Origin: Erythrobacter litoralis
GTDB taxonomy: Bacteria > Pseudomonadota > Alphaproteobacteria > Sphingomonadales > Sphingomonadaceae
Direction of reading: 5' to 3'
Length of the DNA: 64,000 nucleotides
Assembly: GCF_001719165.1 (NCBI RefSeq)
Contig: NZ_CP017057.1
Location: 1,426,001-1,490,000 of the forward strand
Below, one piece after another: positions 11,352 to 23,056 of this stretch; the first letter of the stretch is position 1, and each line of letters begins with the position of its first letter. Made by a program: the position numbers and the translations under genes. Under the pieces are notes generated by a model. It made no database searches. It saw nothing but the letters and a program-made list of their open reading frames with translations, and was not told the origin of the DNA.

Positions 11352-12882
11352 TCGTCACCGGGTCGGCGAGCATCTGGCCCTTCATCACCCCTTCGCCCTT
11401 GTCCGGATCCCCGGGCCGCGCGTGGATTTGGGCGACCACGTCCATCCCGTCCACGACATAGCCGAACACGGCATAGCCATTGCGCCACATGGGATTGTCG
11501 CTGTCGGGCCGCGCGTCGAGGCCGGTCTGGTCCTGCAGCATGATCGAGAAATCGCCGTTCGCCGTGCCCGGATTGCCCATCGCCATCGATAGCGCACCGT
11601 TGGTGTGGGACAGGCCCGTCTCGCTCGTCGGTTCATGCTCTATGCCGGGCAGGATGCGGTCCGGGTCTTGCTGCGTTCCCCCCTGGATGAGGCCGTTGGG
11701 CTGGGGATCGCGGTCGAGCTTCATCGAGCGGTAGAACACCGTCCCGTCGAAGCGGTCTTCTGCGGCATAGCGCAGGAAATTCGCCGCGGTGATCGGCGCA
11801 CGCTCGGTTTCCAGTGCGACCGTGATGTCGCCAAGCTCGGTCTCGATCACGACCAGCGTCGTCTCGTAGTCATCCGCGACGGTCGCGGCGGCCGGAGGAG
11901 GAGGCGGCGCGTCCGATTTCACCTCGAATTTCATCAGCAGGGTGCGCTGGCAGCCGGGCGCGTCGTCTTCGGCGCAATTACGGAAATTGTCGTCGCTGAA
12001 GAGGTAGAGATAGGTCTTGCCCGATTGTTCGCGCAAGGCGAGTCCCTCGAAATTGTCGAGCTTCATCGGCGGGCGCAGCACGGCAAGCGTTTTCGGCGGG
12101 ACGCCGTCTGCGACCTCGACGATCGCCGCGCGATTTCCTTCCTCCGGGCGATAGCTGCGGAAAAGCACATAGCACGTGCCGTCCGCCTTGCAGGCCGCAT
12201 CGGTCGGAACGCCGCCCGCTTCGGCGATGCCTTCGGGGGCGGGCAGGTGAAAGAGGCTGGCGCTCGATCCCGTCACCCGCACGCAGTTCGGCCGGTCGGA
12301 GCCCACCCATTCCCCGCAGGCGAGAAAACCGTCCTCGAACCCGGCGAGCGCCTCGATCCCGTTATTGCCGGACGCCTGTTCGAGCAATATCGCCGCGCGA
12401 TCCTCGGTCGCAATGGGCGCGGCGCGGTAATCGGAATAGCGCCAGATGCGCTGTTCGCGCTCGAAGGCGATCAGCCATTCGCCCGACGGCAGGCGCGCGA
12501 TCGCCTCGGCATCGGCCCGCGCCTTGTCTTTCATCTCGTCGCCATCGGTGTCGAGCAGCGGGCCGATTTCCATCGCCGCGACATCGACGAGGCGGCGATT
12601 GATGTCGTCGGGAACGATCGTCAGCCAGCGGCCGTCGTCGCTCACCGCGTGAAACTTGCCCTCGTGCCATTCGAGCCCCGAAATGCCGCCGATCTCCTGT
12701 TCGTCCGGTTCGATCTCCAGCGCGCCGCGGAAGATCAGCTCCCCGATCTCCTCTTCATCCTGAATGCCGGGATCGGCCGGGTTGGTGAGCGGGAAGAATT
12801 CCTGCGCGCTGGCCGGCAGCGCGACGAACAGCGCGGCAACGAGGGCGACGAGAAAGCCGGAAGGCGGGGTGCGATGCGTCAT
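11317..12882 (-). CDS. Secreted phytase-like (esterase-like) domain fused to a cyclophilin-type prolyl isomerase
   Basis: 521 residues in one open frame. Signal peptide 1-26 (ALPASA then QE). Residues about 60-325 look like the esterase-like-activity-of-phytase propeller family (GGISGLEWHEGKFHAVSDDG, IEALAGFEDG, LDNFEGLALREQ). A Pro/Ala linker (about 326-335) leads to a cyclophilin domain (343-515): ELGDITVALE, NFLRYAAEDRFDGTVFYR, GLIQGGTQ, GALSMAMGNPGTANGDFSIM and GYAVFGYVVDGMDVV. Active-site Arg385 is present. Periplasmic folding or binding role is inferred. Divergent from blaI with shared operators. Confidence 0.85.
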   Translation of the reverse strand: MTHRTPPSGFLVALVAALFVALPASAQEFFPLTNPADPGIQDEEEIGELIFRGALEIEPDEQEIGGISGLEWHEGKFHAVSDDGRWLTIVPDDINRRLVDVAAMEIGPLLDTDGDEMKDKARADAEAIARLPSGEWLIAFEREQRIWRYSDYRAAPIATEDRAAILLEQASGNNGIEALAGFEDGFLACGEWVGSDRPNCVRVTGSSASLFHLPAPEGIAEAGGVPTDAACKADGTCYVLFRSYRPEEGNRAAIVEVADGVPPKTLAVLRPPMKLDNFEGLALREQSGKTYLYLFSDDNFRNCAEDDAPGCQRTLLMKFEVKSDAPPPPPAAATVADDYETTLVVIETELGDITVALETERAPITAANFLRYAAEDRFDGTVFYRSMKLDRDPQPNGLIQGGTQQDPDRILPGIEHEPTSETGLSHTNGALSMAMGNPGTANGDFSIMLQDQTGLDARPDSDNPMWRNGYAVFGYVVDGMDVVAQIHARPGDPDKGEGVMKGQMLADPVTIIDVRPAEQAD

Positions 12883-12951
12883 CCGTCCGATGATATCGGC
12901 GCTTCGTCGAGGCGCAAGCGGCGTTGGACCCGGTTCATCCGGGTTTAATGT

Positions 12952-12963
12952 TTACAGCCGTAA
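12952..12963. promoter_or_regulatory. BlaI/MecI-type operator, upstream copy
   Basis: TTACAGCCGTAA: the half sites TTAC and GTAA are perfect inverted repeats with four central bases. BlaI-family repressors bind TACA/TGTA dyads. It lies between the divergent phytase-like/cyclophilin gene (start 12882) and blaI (start 13011), so it could control both. Its centre is 21 bp, two helical turns, from the second dyad. Confidence 0.6.
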
Positions 12964-12972
12964 TCGCTACGC

Positions 12973-12984
12973 TTACAGATGTAG
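12973..12984. promoter_or_regulatory. BlaI/MecI-type operator, downstream copy
   Basis: TTACAGATGTAG contains TACA-GA-TGTA, a perfect dyad matching the known BlaI/MecI consensus core. It lies 26 bases before the blaI GTG, as expected for autorepression, and is in phase with the copy at 12952-12963. Confidence 0.7.
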
Positions 12985-13010
12985 TCGCAAACAGGGAGTG
13001 CGTTTTTCCC

Positions 13011-13412
13011 GTGACCGATCGCAACCAACCCGAACACCTTCCCGCGCCCGACCGGATCAGCGACGCCGAACACGCCGTCATGGAGGCGCTCTGGACGCGC
13101 GGGACGCTGACCGCGGCCGAGGTCTGCGATGCCGTCTGCGAAACCCGCGACTGGAGCCTCGCGACGGTCAAGACGCTGCTCTCGCGCCTCGTGCAGAAGG
13201 GCGCGATCGCCACCCGCCCCGACGGGCGACGCTATCTCTACAGCCCGAAAATCGCGCGCGCCGATTATGTCGGCGGCGAATCCCGCCGCCTTGTAGACCG
13301 CCTGTTCGGCGGGCGGCCCGCCTCGCTCTTTGCTCATCTCGCCGAGGCAGAAGCACTCAGCGAGGATGACCTTGAAGAGATCGAGGCGCTCCTCAAGGAG
13401 ATGCGCAAATGA
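13011..13412 (+). CDS. blaI: BlaI/MecI/CopY family transcriptional repressor
   Basis: 133 residues from GTG 13011 (preceded by AGGGAG). Winged-helix domain: ISDAEHAVMEALWTRGTLTA, then the recognition helix WSLATVKTLLSRLVQKG and the wing DGRRYLYSP, all characteristic of the BlaI/MecI family. The C-terminal half (LVDRLFGG, LSEDDLEEIEALLKEM) is the dimerisation/cleavage region. It overlaps the M56 peptidase gene by 4 bases (ATGA), the standard repressor-sensor pair arrangement. Two operator dyads upstream indicate autoregulation. No beta-lactamase gene is adjacent, so the regulated signal is probably something other than beta-lactam (inference). Confidence 0.93.
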   Translation: MTDRNQPEHLPAPDRISDAEHAVMEALWTRGTLTAAEVCDAVCETRDWSLATVKTLLSRLVQKGAIATRPDGRRYLYSPKIARADYVGGESRRLVDRLFGGRPASLFAHLAEAEALSEDDLEEIEALLKEMRK

Positions 13413-15112
13413 GTGGCTGGCTCATCGATACGCTGATCTGGACCGGGGTGCTGATCGCGCTCGTCCTCGTCATCCGCCGCCCGGTTGCGAAGGCCTTCGG
13501 GCCGGGCATGGCCTATGCCCTGTGGGCGCTGCCGATGGGGCGGCTGGTGATGCCGCCGATCACGTTGCCCGCCTGGCTCGCCCCCGAAAAACCCGTGGCG
13601 GTCGAGGCCGGGCCGCCGGCGAATTCGGTCGACTTCGCCCCGGTCGCTTTCGAGCCTGCCGCTATGGCCGAACCCGCCGAAGAAGCATCCGCGCCGCTGC
13701 CGGAGCTCGGTGCGATCGACTGGGAATGGCTCGCCTCCGCAACGCTGGCGCTGTGGCTGGCCGGGGCGGCCGTGTTCCTGGCGATCCGTTTCCGGCACTA
13801 TTTCGCGCTGCGCGACGAACTCATCGAAGAGGGGCGTGAGGTAGGCCGCATCGCCGGGCCGATTGCGCCGATCCGCCTGCTCGAGACGGAAGGGACGCGC
13901 GCGCCGCTCGCCTTCGGAGTGCTTGATCCGGTGATCGCCCTGCCGCCCGATTTCATGGCCCAGCCCGACCGCACTGCGCGCGATCTCGCGCTCGAACACG
14001 AACTCGCCCATCATCGCGGGCTCGATCTTATCATCAATGTCGCCGTGCAGCCGCTGTTCGCGCTGCACTGGTTCAATCCGCTCGGCCGTTATGGCTGGCT
14101 GGCGCTGCGGCGCGACCAGGAGGCGGCCTGCGATGCGCGCGTCTTGGCTGCGCGCGGGCAGCGCGAACGCGCCGCCTATGCCCGCCTCATCGCGAGCTTT
14201 GCCGCCGGACCGAATGTCGCGCTTGCCGCGCCCATGGCCTGCCCGGTGCTGGGCGAGCAATCGATCATCCACCGTTTGAGGAGCCTCAAGATGTCCGACC
14301 TGTCACCCCGCCGCCGACTGGCCGGCCGCCTTGCGCTGGGCGCGGCGGTGCTGGCCCTGCCGCTGACCGCCTCGATCAGCTACGCCGAAGCCAGCGCACC
14401 CGAAGCGCCGGTCGCGCCCGAGGCACCGCAAACCCCCGGCGATGCGCCCCAGCCGCCCCAGCCGCCTGCTCCTCCCCAGCCGCCCGAGGCGCCGCCCGCG
14501 CCCGCGCCCGAGGCGATCGAGACGGTCGACCCCGACACGGCAACCCCGCAGGTCTTCTACGAGGAAGAATCCGAATACGTGACGATATCCGAGGACAAGA
14601 ACGGCAAGCGCCGCAAGGTCATCATCAAGCGCGTGACCGATGGTGACGGCAAGACGGTGAGCAAGGATGAACGCGCGATCGCGCTCGGCACGCACACCGA
14701 AGTCATCCGCGCCAAGCGTGCCGACGGCGAAATGAGCGAGGAGGAGATCGAGGCGATCATGGTCGAGGTCCGCGAAGGCCTCGCCGCGGCGGACAGGGCG
14801 TTGAAGGACGTCCCCGCGATCGTCGCCGAGGCCATGGCCGAAGCGGGCAGCGACACCATGGTGAAGCAGCGCACCGTGATCGAGATGAAATGCGATCCCG
14901 CCAGCGACGAGGTCGCGACCACATCGACGGATGCGGACGGCGTCACCGTGGTCAGGCTGTGCCAGCCGCGGGTGATGGAACAGGCGCTAGAGGGAATCAG
15001 GGAAGCGCGCCGATCGATTGCGGAAAACCACGAGATGTCGGCCTCGATGCGCAAGAAGGTTCTGAGGGAACTCGACCGCCAGATCGACAGCTGGGAAGAC
15101 GCGGCCAGCTGA
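13409..15112 (+). CDS. M56 family (BlaR1-like) membrane metallopeptidase
   Basis: 567 residues. Transmembrane helices at about 5-25, 35-52, 108-127 and 303-325; the zinc motif HELAH is residues 197-201 with RRDQEAACDARVL supplying a further acidic ligand. This is the BlaR1 peptidase domain that cleaves BlaI-type repressors. In place of the penicillin-binding sensor of BlaR1 the outer part (about 330-567) is a Pro/Ala/Glu-rich stretch then a charged helical region with two cysteines; no SxxK motif is seen. It therefore senses something different, or transmits an envelope signal (inference). Confidence 0.9.
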   Translation: MSGWLIDTLIWTGVLIALVLVIRRPVAKAFGPGMAYALWALPMGRLVMPPITLPAWLAPEKPVAVEAGPPANSVDFAPVAFEPAAMAEPAEEASAPLPELGAIDWEWLASATLALWLAGAAVFLAIRFRHYFALRDELIEEGREVGRIAGPIAPIRLLETEGTRAPLAFGVLDPVIALPPDFMAQPDRTARDLALEHELAHHRGLDLIINVAVQPLFALHWFNPLGRYGWLALRRDQEAACDARVLAARGQRERAAYARLIASFAAGPNVALAAPMACPVLGEQSIIHRLRSLKMSDLSPRRRLAGRLALGAAVLALPLTASISYAEASAPEAPVAPEAPQTPGDAPQPPQPPAPPQPPEAPPAPAPEAIETVDPDTATPQVFYEEESEYVTISEDKNGKRRKVIIKRVTDGDGKTVSKDERAIALGTHTEVIRAKRADGEMSEEEIEAIMVEVREGLAAADRALKDVPAIVAEAMAEAGSDTMVKQRTVIEMKCDPASDEVATTSTDADGVTVVRLCQPRVMEQALEGIREARRSIAENHEMSASMRKKVLRELDRQIDSWEDAAS

Positions 15113-15135
15113 TCCGGAGGCAGGCCTGCAAGGGG

Positions 15136-15168
15136 AGGGGCGGGCGGCCTTGAGGCGTGCCCGCCCCT
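15136..15168. terminator. Probable bidirectional terminator hairpin
   Basis: AGGGGCGGGC (15136-15145) pairs with GCCCGCCCCT (15159-15168) around a 13-base loop, between the convergent M56 gene and the 15177-15785 gene. The stem is strong but there is no long T tract, so efficiency is uncertain. Confidence 0.5.
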
Positions 15169-15176
15169 TCATGCGT

Positions 15177-15785
15177 TCAGCGCGGATCGGCCGGGGGTTC
15201 TTGCGCGGCCTGCTCCTCGGCGGCCTGCTCCTCGGCGGCCTGTGCCTTCGAAGCCTGTTCGTCCGCCGCCAGTTCCTCCTCCATCGTCATCGTGCGCGGG
15301 GTGGCCGGATAGTCGCAGCCGCGCCCCATTCCGAGCCCCTTGAGAAAGCCGCGCCGCACCATGCCCGCCGTTATCGCATAGATAAGCTCGCGCTCTTCGC
15401 CCGCCGCGCCGGTCACTTCGCGCACGATGCCGCGAAAGGGGATCAGCGAGCCGACCAGCCCCTTGGCCACCCGGCCCGGCTTCAATCCGCCTTCGGGCCG
15501 GCCGAGATAATCGTAATCCGGGCCGAGCACGCGGTCGATCCGCGCGATCTCGGCGACGATCGCGTTGCAGTCGGTCAGCGCCTCTCGGGCATAGGGGTCC
15601 TCGGCCGCCTCGATCAGCACGGGCGGGATTTCGTCCCCGTCGATATTGAGGTCTTCGAGCGGGGTGCGGGCGATATCCTCGACATCGGCATCGGGCTTTG
15701 CCACCTGCGCGTATGACGGGGCGGCCAGGCAGGCGGCTGCGATGAACGCAAGCGCCCTATTCGAAATAAGCATCGCAAGCCGCAT
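15177..15785 (-). CDS. Secreted protein of unknown function with C-terminal EEQAA repeats
   Basis: 202 residues. Signal peptide about 1-26 (AFIAAACLAAPSYAQ). The middle part has an NIDGDEIPPVLIEAAEDPY segment, a conserved-looking LGPDYDYLG region and a glycine-rich MVRRGFLKGLGMGRGCDYP stretch. The tail is low-complexity and acidic (AAEEQ repeated). I do not recognise a family. The start overlaps the end of the upstream zinc peptidase gene by 29 bases, so the two are probably co-transcribed. Confidence 0.75.
   Translation of the reverse strand: MRLAMLISNRALAFIAAACLAAPSYAQVAKPDADVEDIARTPLEDLNIDGDEIPPVLIEAAEDPYAREALTDCNAIVAEIARIDRVLGPDYDYLGRPEGGLKPGRVAKGLVGSLIPFRGIVREVTGAAGEERELIYAITAGMVRRGFLKGLGMGRGCDYPATPRTMTMEEELAADEQASKAQAAEEQAAEEQAAQEPPADPR
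15207..15236. repeat. 15-bp tandem repeat inside the 15177-15785 gene
   Basis: Two exact copies of GGCCTGCTCCTCGGC (15207-15221, 15222-15236) with a partial third. They encode the repeated AAEEQ units in the acidic tail on the minus strand. The period is a multiple of three, so copy-number change would keep the frame. Confidence 0.85.
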
Positions 15786-16617
15786 GATCGCCTCCCTCCA
15801 TTCCCAGCCGCAGCGCCGCCATGCGCTGGGCGCTGGTGCCGTGGGTGAAATTTTCCGGGTCGATCCGTCGTCCGGCCTGCCGCATCAGCGTGTCGTCGCC
15901 GATGGAACTTGCCGCCGCCATGCCTTCCTGCATGTCGCCAGGTTCGATCCGGTCCCGGTTGAGCCCGGCCCAGACGCCCGCATAGCAATCTGCCTGCAAT
16001 TCCATGCGCACCTGCAGGCCATTTGCGCGGCTGGGATTTTGCGCCTTGGCCTGCCGCACCGCACCGGCAATACCGGTCAGGTTCTGGATGTGGTGGCCGT
16101 ATTCGTGCGCGATGACATACAAACGCGCGAAATCGCCGCGTGTGCCCGACATTGTCGCAAGCTGTTCGTAGAAGCCCGTGTCGATATAGATGCCCATGTC
16201 CGCCGGACAGTAGAACGGGCCTGCCGCCGATGACGCGCTGCCGCAGCCTTCGGTCGTCACCTGCCCGCCGCGATAGAGGTCGAGCACCGGCTGTTCGAAA
16301 CGTGCGCCCGCCCGGGCGAAGACCGGCTCCCAGGTCGCATTGAGGCTGTCGAGCGCATCGCACGCCTCCCTCGCATAGGGGCCCATCGCGCAGACCTCGG
16401 CCTGGCTCATCGCGTTCGGCTCGGCGCCCCGCTGCGGCAGCGCCTGCTGCGCGCCCTCGACCATGCCGATCGTCTGGCGCGGGTCGAGATCGAGGAACCA
16501 CGCCGCCGCGAGCGCGATCAGGATCCCGACGATCCCGAGGCCGCCCGCCTTGCGCGCGCGGCCGCCGCTGCTGGAACGCACCTTGATGTTCGACGTGTCG
16601 TGAGAATCGAGCCGCAT
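15757..16617 (-). CDS. YpfJ-type neutral zinc metallopeptidase
   Basis: 286 residues from ATG 16617; the frame is open upstream but that part is antisense to the next gene. One membrane helix (about residues 26-45, GLGIVGILIALAAAWFL) anchors a periplasmic domain of the putative neutral zinc metallopeptidase family (YpfJ, PF04228): FYCPADMGIYIDTGFY, zinc motif HEYGHH, QADCYAGVWA and the FTHGTSAQRMAAL tail. Substrate unknown. Divergent from the 3-hydroxybutyrate dehydrogenase gene at about 105 bases. Confidence 0.92.
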   Translation of the reverse strand: MRLDSHDTSNIKVRSSSGGRARKAGGLGIVGILIALAAAWFLDLDPRQTIGMVEGAQQALPQRGAEPNAMSQAEVCAMGPYAREACDALDSLNATWEPVFARAGARFEQPVLDLYRGGQVTTEGCGSASSAAGPFYCPADMGIYIDTGFYEQLATMSGTRGDFARLYVIAHEYGHHIQNLTGIAGAVRQAKAQNPSRANGLQVRMELQADCYAGVWAGLNRDRIEPGDMQEGMAAASSIGDDTLMRQAGRRIDPENFTHGTSAQRMAALRLGMEGGDHAACDAYFE

Positions 16618-16722
16618 TGTTTCCTCTCCTACCGCACCGCAAATCCCGCAAATCGCTGGACAGGCGGGCCGCGCTTGGCGAAAGCCTGCGCCATGACGAA
16701 CCGACTGCAGGAGAAGGACGAA

Positions 16723-17501
16723 ATGCTCAAGGGCGATGCCGCGAACGGATCCATGCTGGCGGGCAAGCGCGCGCTGGTGACGGGTTCGACCTCGGGCATC
16801 GGGCTTGCGGTCGCGCGCGCCCTGAAGGCGAAAGGCGCCTCGATCGTCCTCAACGGGCTTGGCGACCCGGACGAGATCGAGCGGCTGCGCGAGGAACTGG
16901 ACGCGGATTTCAAGGGCGCGAACCTGATGGACCCTGGCGCCATCGCGGCAATGATGGAGGAGGTCGGTGTTGTCGACGTGCTCGTCAACAATGCCGGGAT
17001 GCAGCATGTCGCTCCGGTCGAGGATTTTCCGCCGGAGAAATGGGACGCGATCCTCGCGCTCAACCTCACGGCTGCCTTTCACACCACGCGCCTCGCCGTG
17101 CCGGGGATGAAAGCGGCGGGCTGGGGACGGATCATCAACACCGCGAGCGCGCATTCGCTCGCCGCCTCGCCGTTCAAGAGCGCCTACGTTGCGACCAAGC
17201 ACGCCATTGCCGGCTTCACCAAGACGATCGCGCTCGAACTTGCCGAACACGGCGTGACCGCGAACTGCATCTCGCCCGGCTATGTGTGGACCCCGCTGGT
17301 CGAGAACCAGATCCCCGACACGATGGCCGCACGCGGCATGACGCGCGAAGAGGTCATCAACGACGTGCTGCTCGCCGGGCAGCCGACCAAGAAATTCGTC
17401 CAGCCCGAAGACGTCGGCGCGATGGCCGTGTTCCTGTGCTCGCAGGCGGCCGACAACATCACCGGCGCCAATTTCAGCATGGACGGAGGGTGGACCGCGA
17501 A

Positions 17502-17505
<4 letters not shown>
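16723..17505 (+). CDS. 3-hydroxybutyrate dehydrogenase (SDR)
   Basis: 260 residues. ATG 16723 is preferred because of AGGAGAAGG directly upstream; in-frame ATGs at 16693 and 16753 are less well placed. VTGSTSGIGLAVARAL, the NNAG motif, SAHSLAASPFKSAYVATK (Ser/Tyr/Lys) and the C-terminal EDVGAMAVFLCSQAAD segment match D-3-hydroxybutyrate dehydrogenases, which interconvert 3-hydroxybutyrate and acetoacetate in ketone-body or PHB use. Specificity is inferred from family resemblance. Overlaps the next gene by 4 bases (ATGA). Confidence 0.87.
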
Positions 17506-20580
<3,075 letters not shown>

Positions 20581-20589
20581 GGTTCTTCC

Positions 20590-21780
20590 ATGACACCCGC
20601 CGCGCGCGTTCAGGCCGCGATCGAGGTGCTCGATGCGGTGATCGAGGCGGCGAAGGGCGAGGGTGCGCCTGCCGACCGCATCGTCGCCGAATATTTCCGC
20701 GCTCGCCGTTATGCCGGGTCGAAGGATCGCCGCGCGGTGCGCGAGCTGGTCTATTCCGTGATCCGCGCGATCGGGCCGGTGCCGGGCAATGGCCGCGATG
20801 CGATGCTCGCCTTTGGCCGGGCCGAGCCTGCCAATCACCATGTGCTCGATTTGTTCGATGGTTCGCCGCACGGTCCCGCGCCGATCGAAGCAGGGGCCAT
20901 CGAGGCGAAACCGGGCCTCGCACCCGACTGGCTGGTCGCGGCGCTGGCGCGGTCGGGCGTTAGGGGCGAGGCGGCGCAGGCGCTGATGGGGCGCGCGCCG
21001 CTCGATGTGCGGGTCAACTCGCTCAAGGCGGATCGAGGCGCGATCGACCTGCCTGAACCGGGCGAGCATCTCGCCGCACCGCAGGGCCTGCGCTTTTCGC
21101 CGGGCACGCGGGTCGAGGAATGGGACGCCTACCGCGAGGGCTTGGTCGAAGTGCAGGACCATGGCAGCCAGCTCGCCTGCCTTGCCGCCGGCGTCCGGCC
21201 GGGTGAGACGGTGATCGACCTTTGCGCGGGCGCGGGGGGCAAGTCGCTGGCGCTTGCCGCCGCGATGGAGAATTCGGGCCGCCTCATCGCCTGCGACACC
21301 GACAAGCGTCGGCTCGGAAACCTCGCCCCCCGCGCCGGGCGGGCAGGGGCCGGGCTCATCGAACCGCTGCTGCTCGATCCGGGCCGCGAGATCGAGGCGC
21401 TGGCGGATGTCGCGGGCAAGGCCGACCTCGTGCTCGTCGATGCGCCCTGTTCGGGCACCGGCACCTGGCGCCGCAAGCCCGAGGCGAAATGGCGGCTGAC
21501 CCCGCGCGCGCTGGAGAAATACGCCGCGCTGCAGGATCGCCTGCTCGACGTCGCGGCCCAGCTCGTTCGTCCGGGCGGGAGGATCGTCTTCGTTACCTGT
21601 TCGTTGCTGGACGAGGAAGGATCAAAGCGCATCGATGGATTTCTCGCCCGCCATGAAGGCTTCGAGCCGCGCGCCGTTAACCTTCCGCTCGGAACACCGC
21701 GCGCGGAGGGCACCCGGCTCGACCCGTTCCATCACGGCACAGACGGGTTTTTTGTCGCCAATTGCGGCTCGGCGTGTTAG
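20590..21780 (+). CDS. RsmB/NOP family RNA (cytosine-5-) methyltransferase
   Basis: 396 residues. N-terminal helical NusB-like region, then a class I methyltransferase fold: VIDLCAGAGGKSLALAAAM (SAM site), VDAPCSGTGTWRRKPEAKW (catalytic Cys in the PCSGTG motif) and VTCSLLDEEG (second Cys). These two cysteines define the m5C-RNA methyltransferase family; 16S rRNA position 967 is the usual RsmB target, but the target here is inferred. Downstream of guaB with a 9-base gap. Confidence 0.9.
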   Translation: MTPAARVQAAIEVLDAVIEAAKGEGAPADRIVAEYFRARRYAGSKDRRAVRELVYSVIRAIGPVPGNGRDAMLAFGRAEPANHHVLDLFDGSPHGPAPIEAGAIEAKPGLAPDWLVAALARSGVRGEAAQALMGRAPLDVRVNSLKADRGAIDLPEPGEHLAAPQGLRFSPGTRVEEWDAYREGLVEVQDHGSQLACLAAGVRPGETVIDLCAGAGGKSLALAAAMENSGRLIACDTDKRRLGNLAPRAGRAGAGLIEPLLLDPGREIEALADVAGKADLVLVDAPCSGTGTWRRKPEAKWRLTPRALEKYAALQDRLLDVAAQLVRPGGRIVFVTCSLLDEEGSKRIDGFLARHEGFEPRAVNLPLGTPRAEGTRLDPFHHGTDGFFVANCGSAC

Positions 21781-21839
21781 CCCTATGCCTTATGGCTGAG
21801 CCTGCCCGATCCTGGCCTGCTGCAATCAAGGAGCTGTTC

Positions 21840-22346
21840 ATGCGTTTTGCGCCCGCTGCCGCCGCCCTCTCGCTGTTTCTCGCCACCACGGCAAGCGTGA
21901 CGAGCGCAGGGGACAAGGCACCGGATGTGCGGGCAGAGACGCTGATCCAGCAGGGCGAGGCTTCGCTCGCCGCAGGTGACACGCAGGGCGCGATCGATGC
22001 GTTCGAAGCGGCGCTGGCGGTCGACCCTGCCTATACCCCGATTTTCGTCCATCTTGCCGAAGCCGCGCGCCAGAACGGCCTTCAGGGCAAGGCGATCCGT
22101 TATTACCGCGAGGCATTGGCCCGCGATCCCGACAATTTCGCCGCCATTTCGGGCGAGGGCGCGGCGCTTGTCGAAAAGGGCGCGATCGAGAAGGCCAAGC
22201 GCAATCTCGCCCGGCTGCAGAGCATGTGCGGCGACAGCTGCCCCGAAACGGTCGCGCTGCGTTCGACCATTGCGACAGGCGCCAATCCGCCCGCCGGACA
22301 GCGGCTTGCAGTGGACACAGGCGAAGGCACCGCGGCCGCCAACTGA
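21840..22346 (+). CDS. Secreted tetratricopeptide-repeat protein
   Basis: 168 residues from ATG 21840, which has AAGGAG at 7 bases; the frame is open from 21762. Signal peptide 1-23 (LSLFLATTASVTSAG). Three TPR-like units: AETLIQQGEASLAAGDTQGA, then AYTPIFVHLAEAARQNGLQG, then FAAISGEGAALVEKGAIEKA. A CGDSC motif follows. Probably a periplasmic scaffold or assembly factor; partner unknown. Confidence 0.85.
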   Translation: MRFAPAAAALSLFLATTASVTSAGDKAPDVRAETLIQQGEASLAAGDTQGAIDAFEAALAVDPAYTPIFVHLAEAARQNGLQGKAIRYYREALARDPDNFAAISGEGAALVEKGAIEKAKRNLARLQSMCGDSCPETVALRSTIATGANPPAGQRLAVDTGEGTAAAN

Positions 22347-22369
22347 CGATCCGCTTGCCGGGCATTGCC

Positions 22370-23044
22370 ATGCTGACGCTGCACCATCTCGAATATTCGC
22401 AGAGCTTTCGCATCCTCTGGCTGCTCGAGGAACTGGGCGCATACTATCAGCTGAAAAGCTATAGGCGCGATCCCGAGAGCAATCTTGCGCCCGATGATTA
22501 CAAGGCCTTGTCTCCGCTCGGCACCGCGCCGGTCGTGACCGATGGCGATCTTGTTCTGGCCGAAAGCAACGCCATCATCGACTACATTCTCGACGCATAT
22601 CCCGACAGCGCGCTTCGCCCCGCACCCGGCAGCGTGGACCGTGCGCGGCACCTGTTCTGGTTCCACGCGGCGCAGGGTTCGCTGATGTCGACCCAGATGG
22701 TCTCGATGGTCCTCACCCTGCTTGAAACCCGCACACCCTGGCCGATCAGCGCGCTTCTCAAGGCGATCTTCGGCCAGGTGCGCAAGCTGTTCGTCAATCC
22801 GCGGCTCGATGCGCTGTTCGGCCAGATGGAGAAGGATCTCGCTGAAAAGCCCTTCTTCGGCGGCGACAACCTGACCGCCGCCGACATCACGCTTGTCTAT
22901 CCGATGTTCGCCGCGCGCGACAAAGGTGCGTTCGAATTGGGCTATCCCAATATCGGCAGGTGGTTCGATCGGGTCGAGTCCATGGAGAGCTTCAGGGCGG
23001 CACGCGCCAAGGACGATCGCGAACGGATCACCTTCCGGTTCTAG
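22370..23044 (+). CDS. Glutathione S-transferase family protein
   Basis: 224 residues. Thioredoxin-like N-terminal domain (MLTLHHLEYSQSFRILWLLE, with the cis-Pro in LGTAPVVTDG and ESNAIIDYI) and an all-helical C-terminal domain (NLTAADITLVYPM, the N-capping box). Conjugates glutathione to electrophiles or acts in thiol exchange; substrate unknown. The Ser in YSQS is the likely catalytic residue. Convergent with rppH with only 12 bases between. Confidence 0.9.
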   Translation: MLTLHHLEYSQSFRILWLLEELGAYYQLKSYRRDPESNLAPDDYKALSPLGTAPVVTDGDLVLAESNAIIDYILDAYPDSALRPAPGSVDRARHLFWFHAAQGSLMSTQMVSMVLTLLETRTPWPISALLKAIFGQVRKLFVNPRLDALFGQMEKDLAEKPFFGGDNLTAADITLVYPMFAARDKGAFELGYPNIGRWFDRVESMESFRAARAKDDRERITFRF

Positions 23045-23056
23045 TATCGGCCGTTT

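Noticed and set aside
13011..15112. BlaI/BlaR-type pair as a beta-lactam resistance locus
   Set aside because: No beta-lactamase gene adjacent and no penicillin-sensor SxxK domain in the M56 protein; the nearest class C-like protein (28774) is far away and NylB-like.
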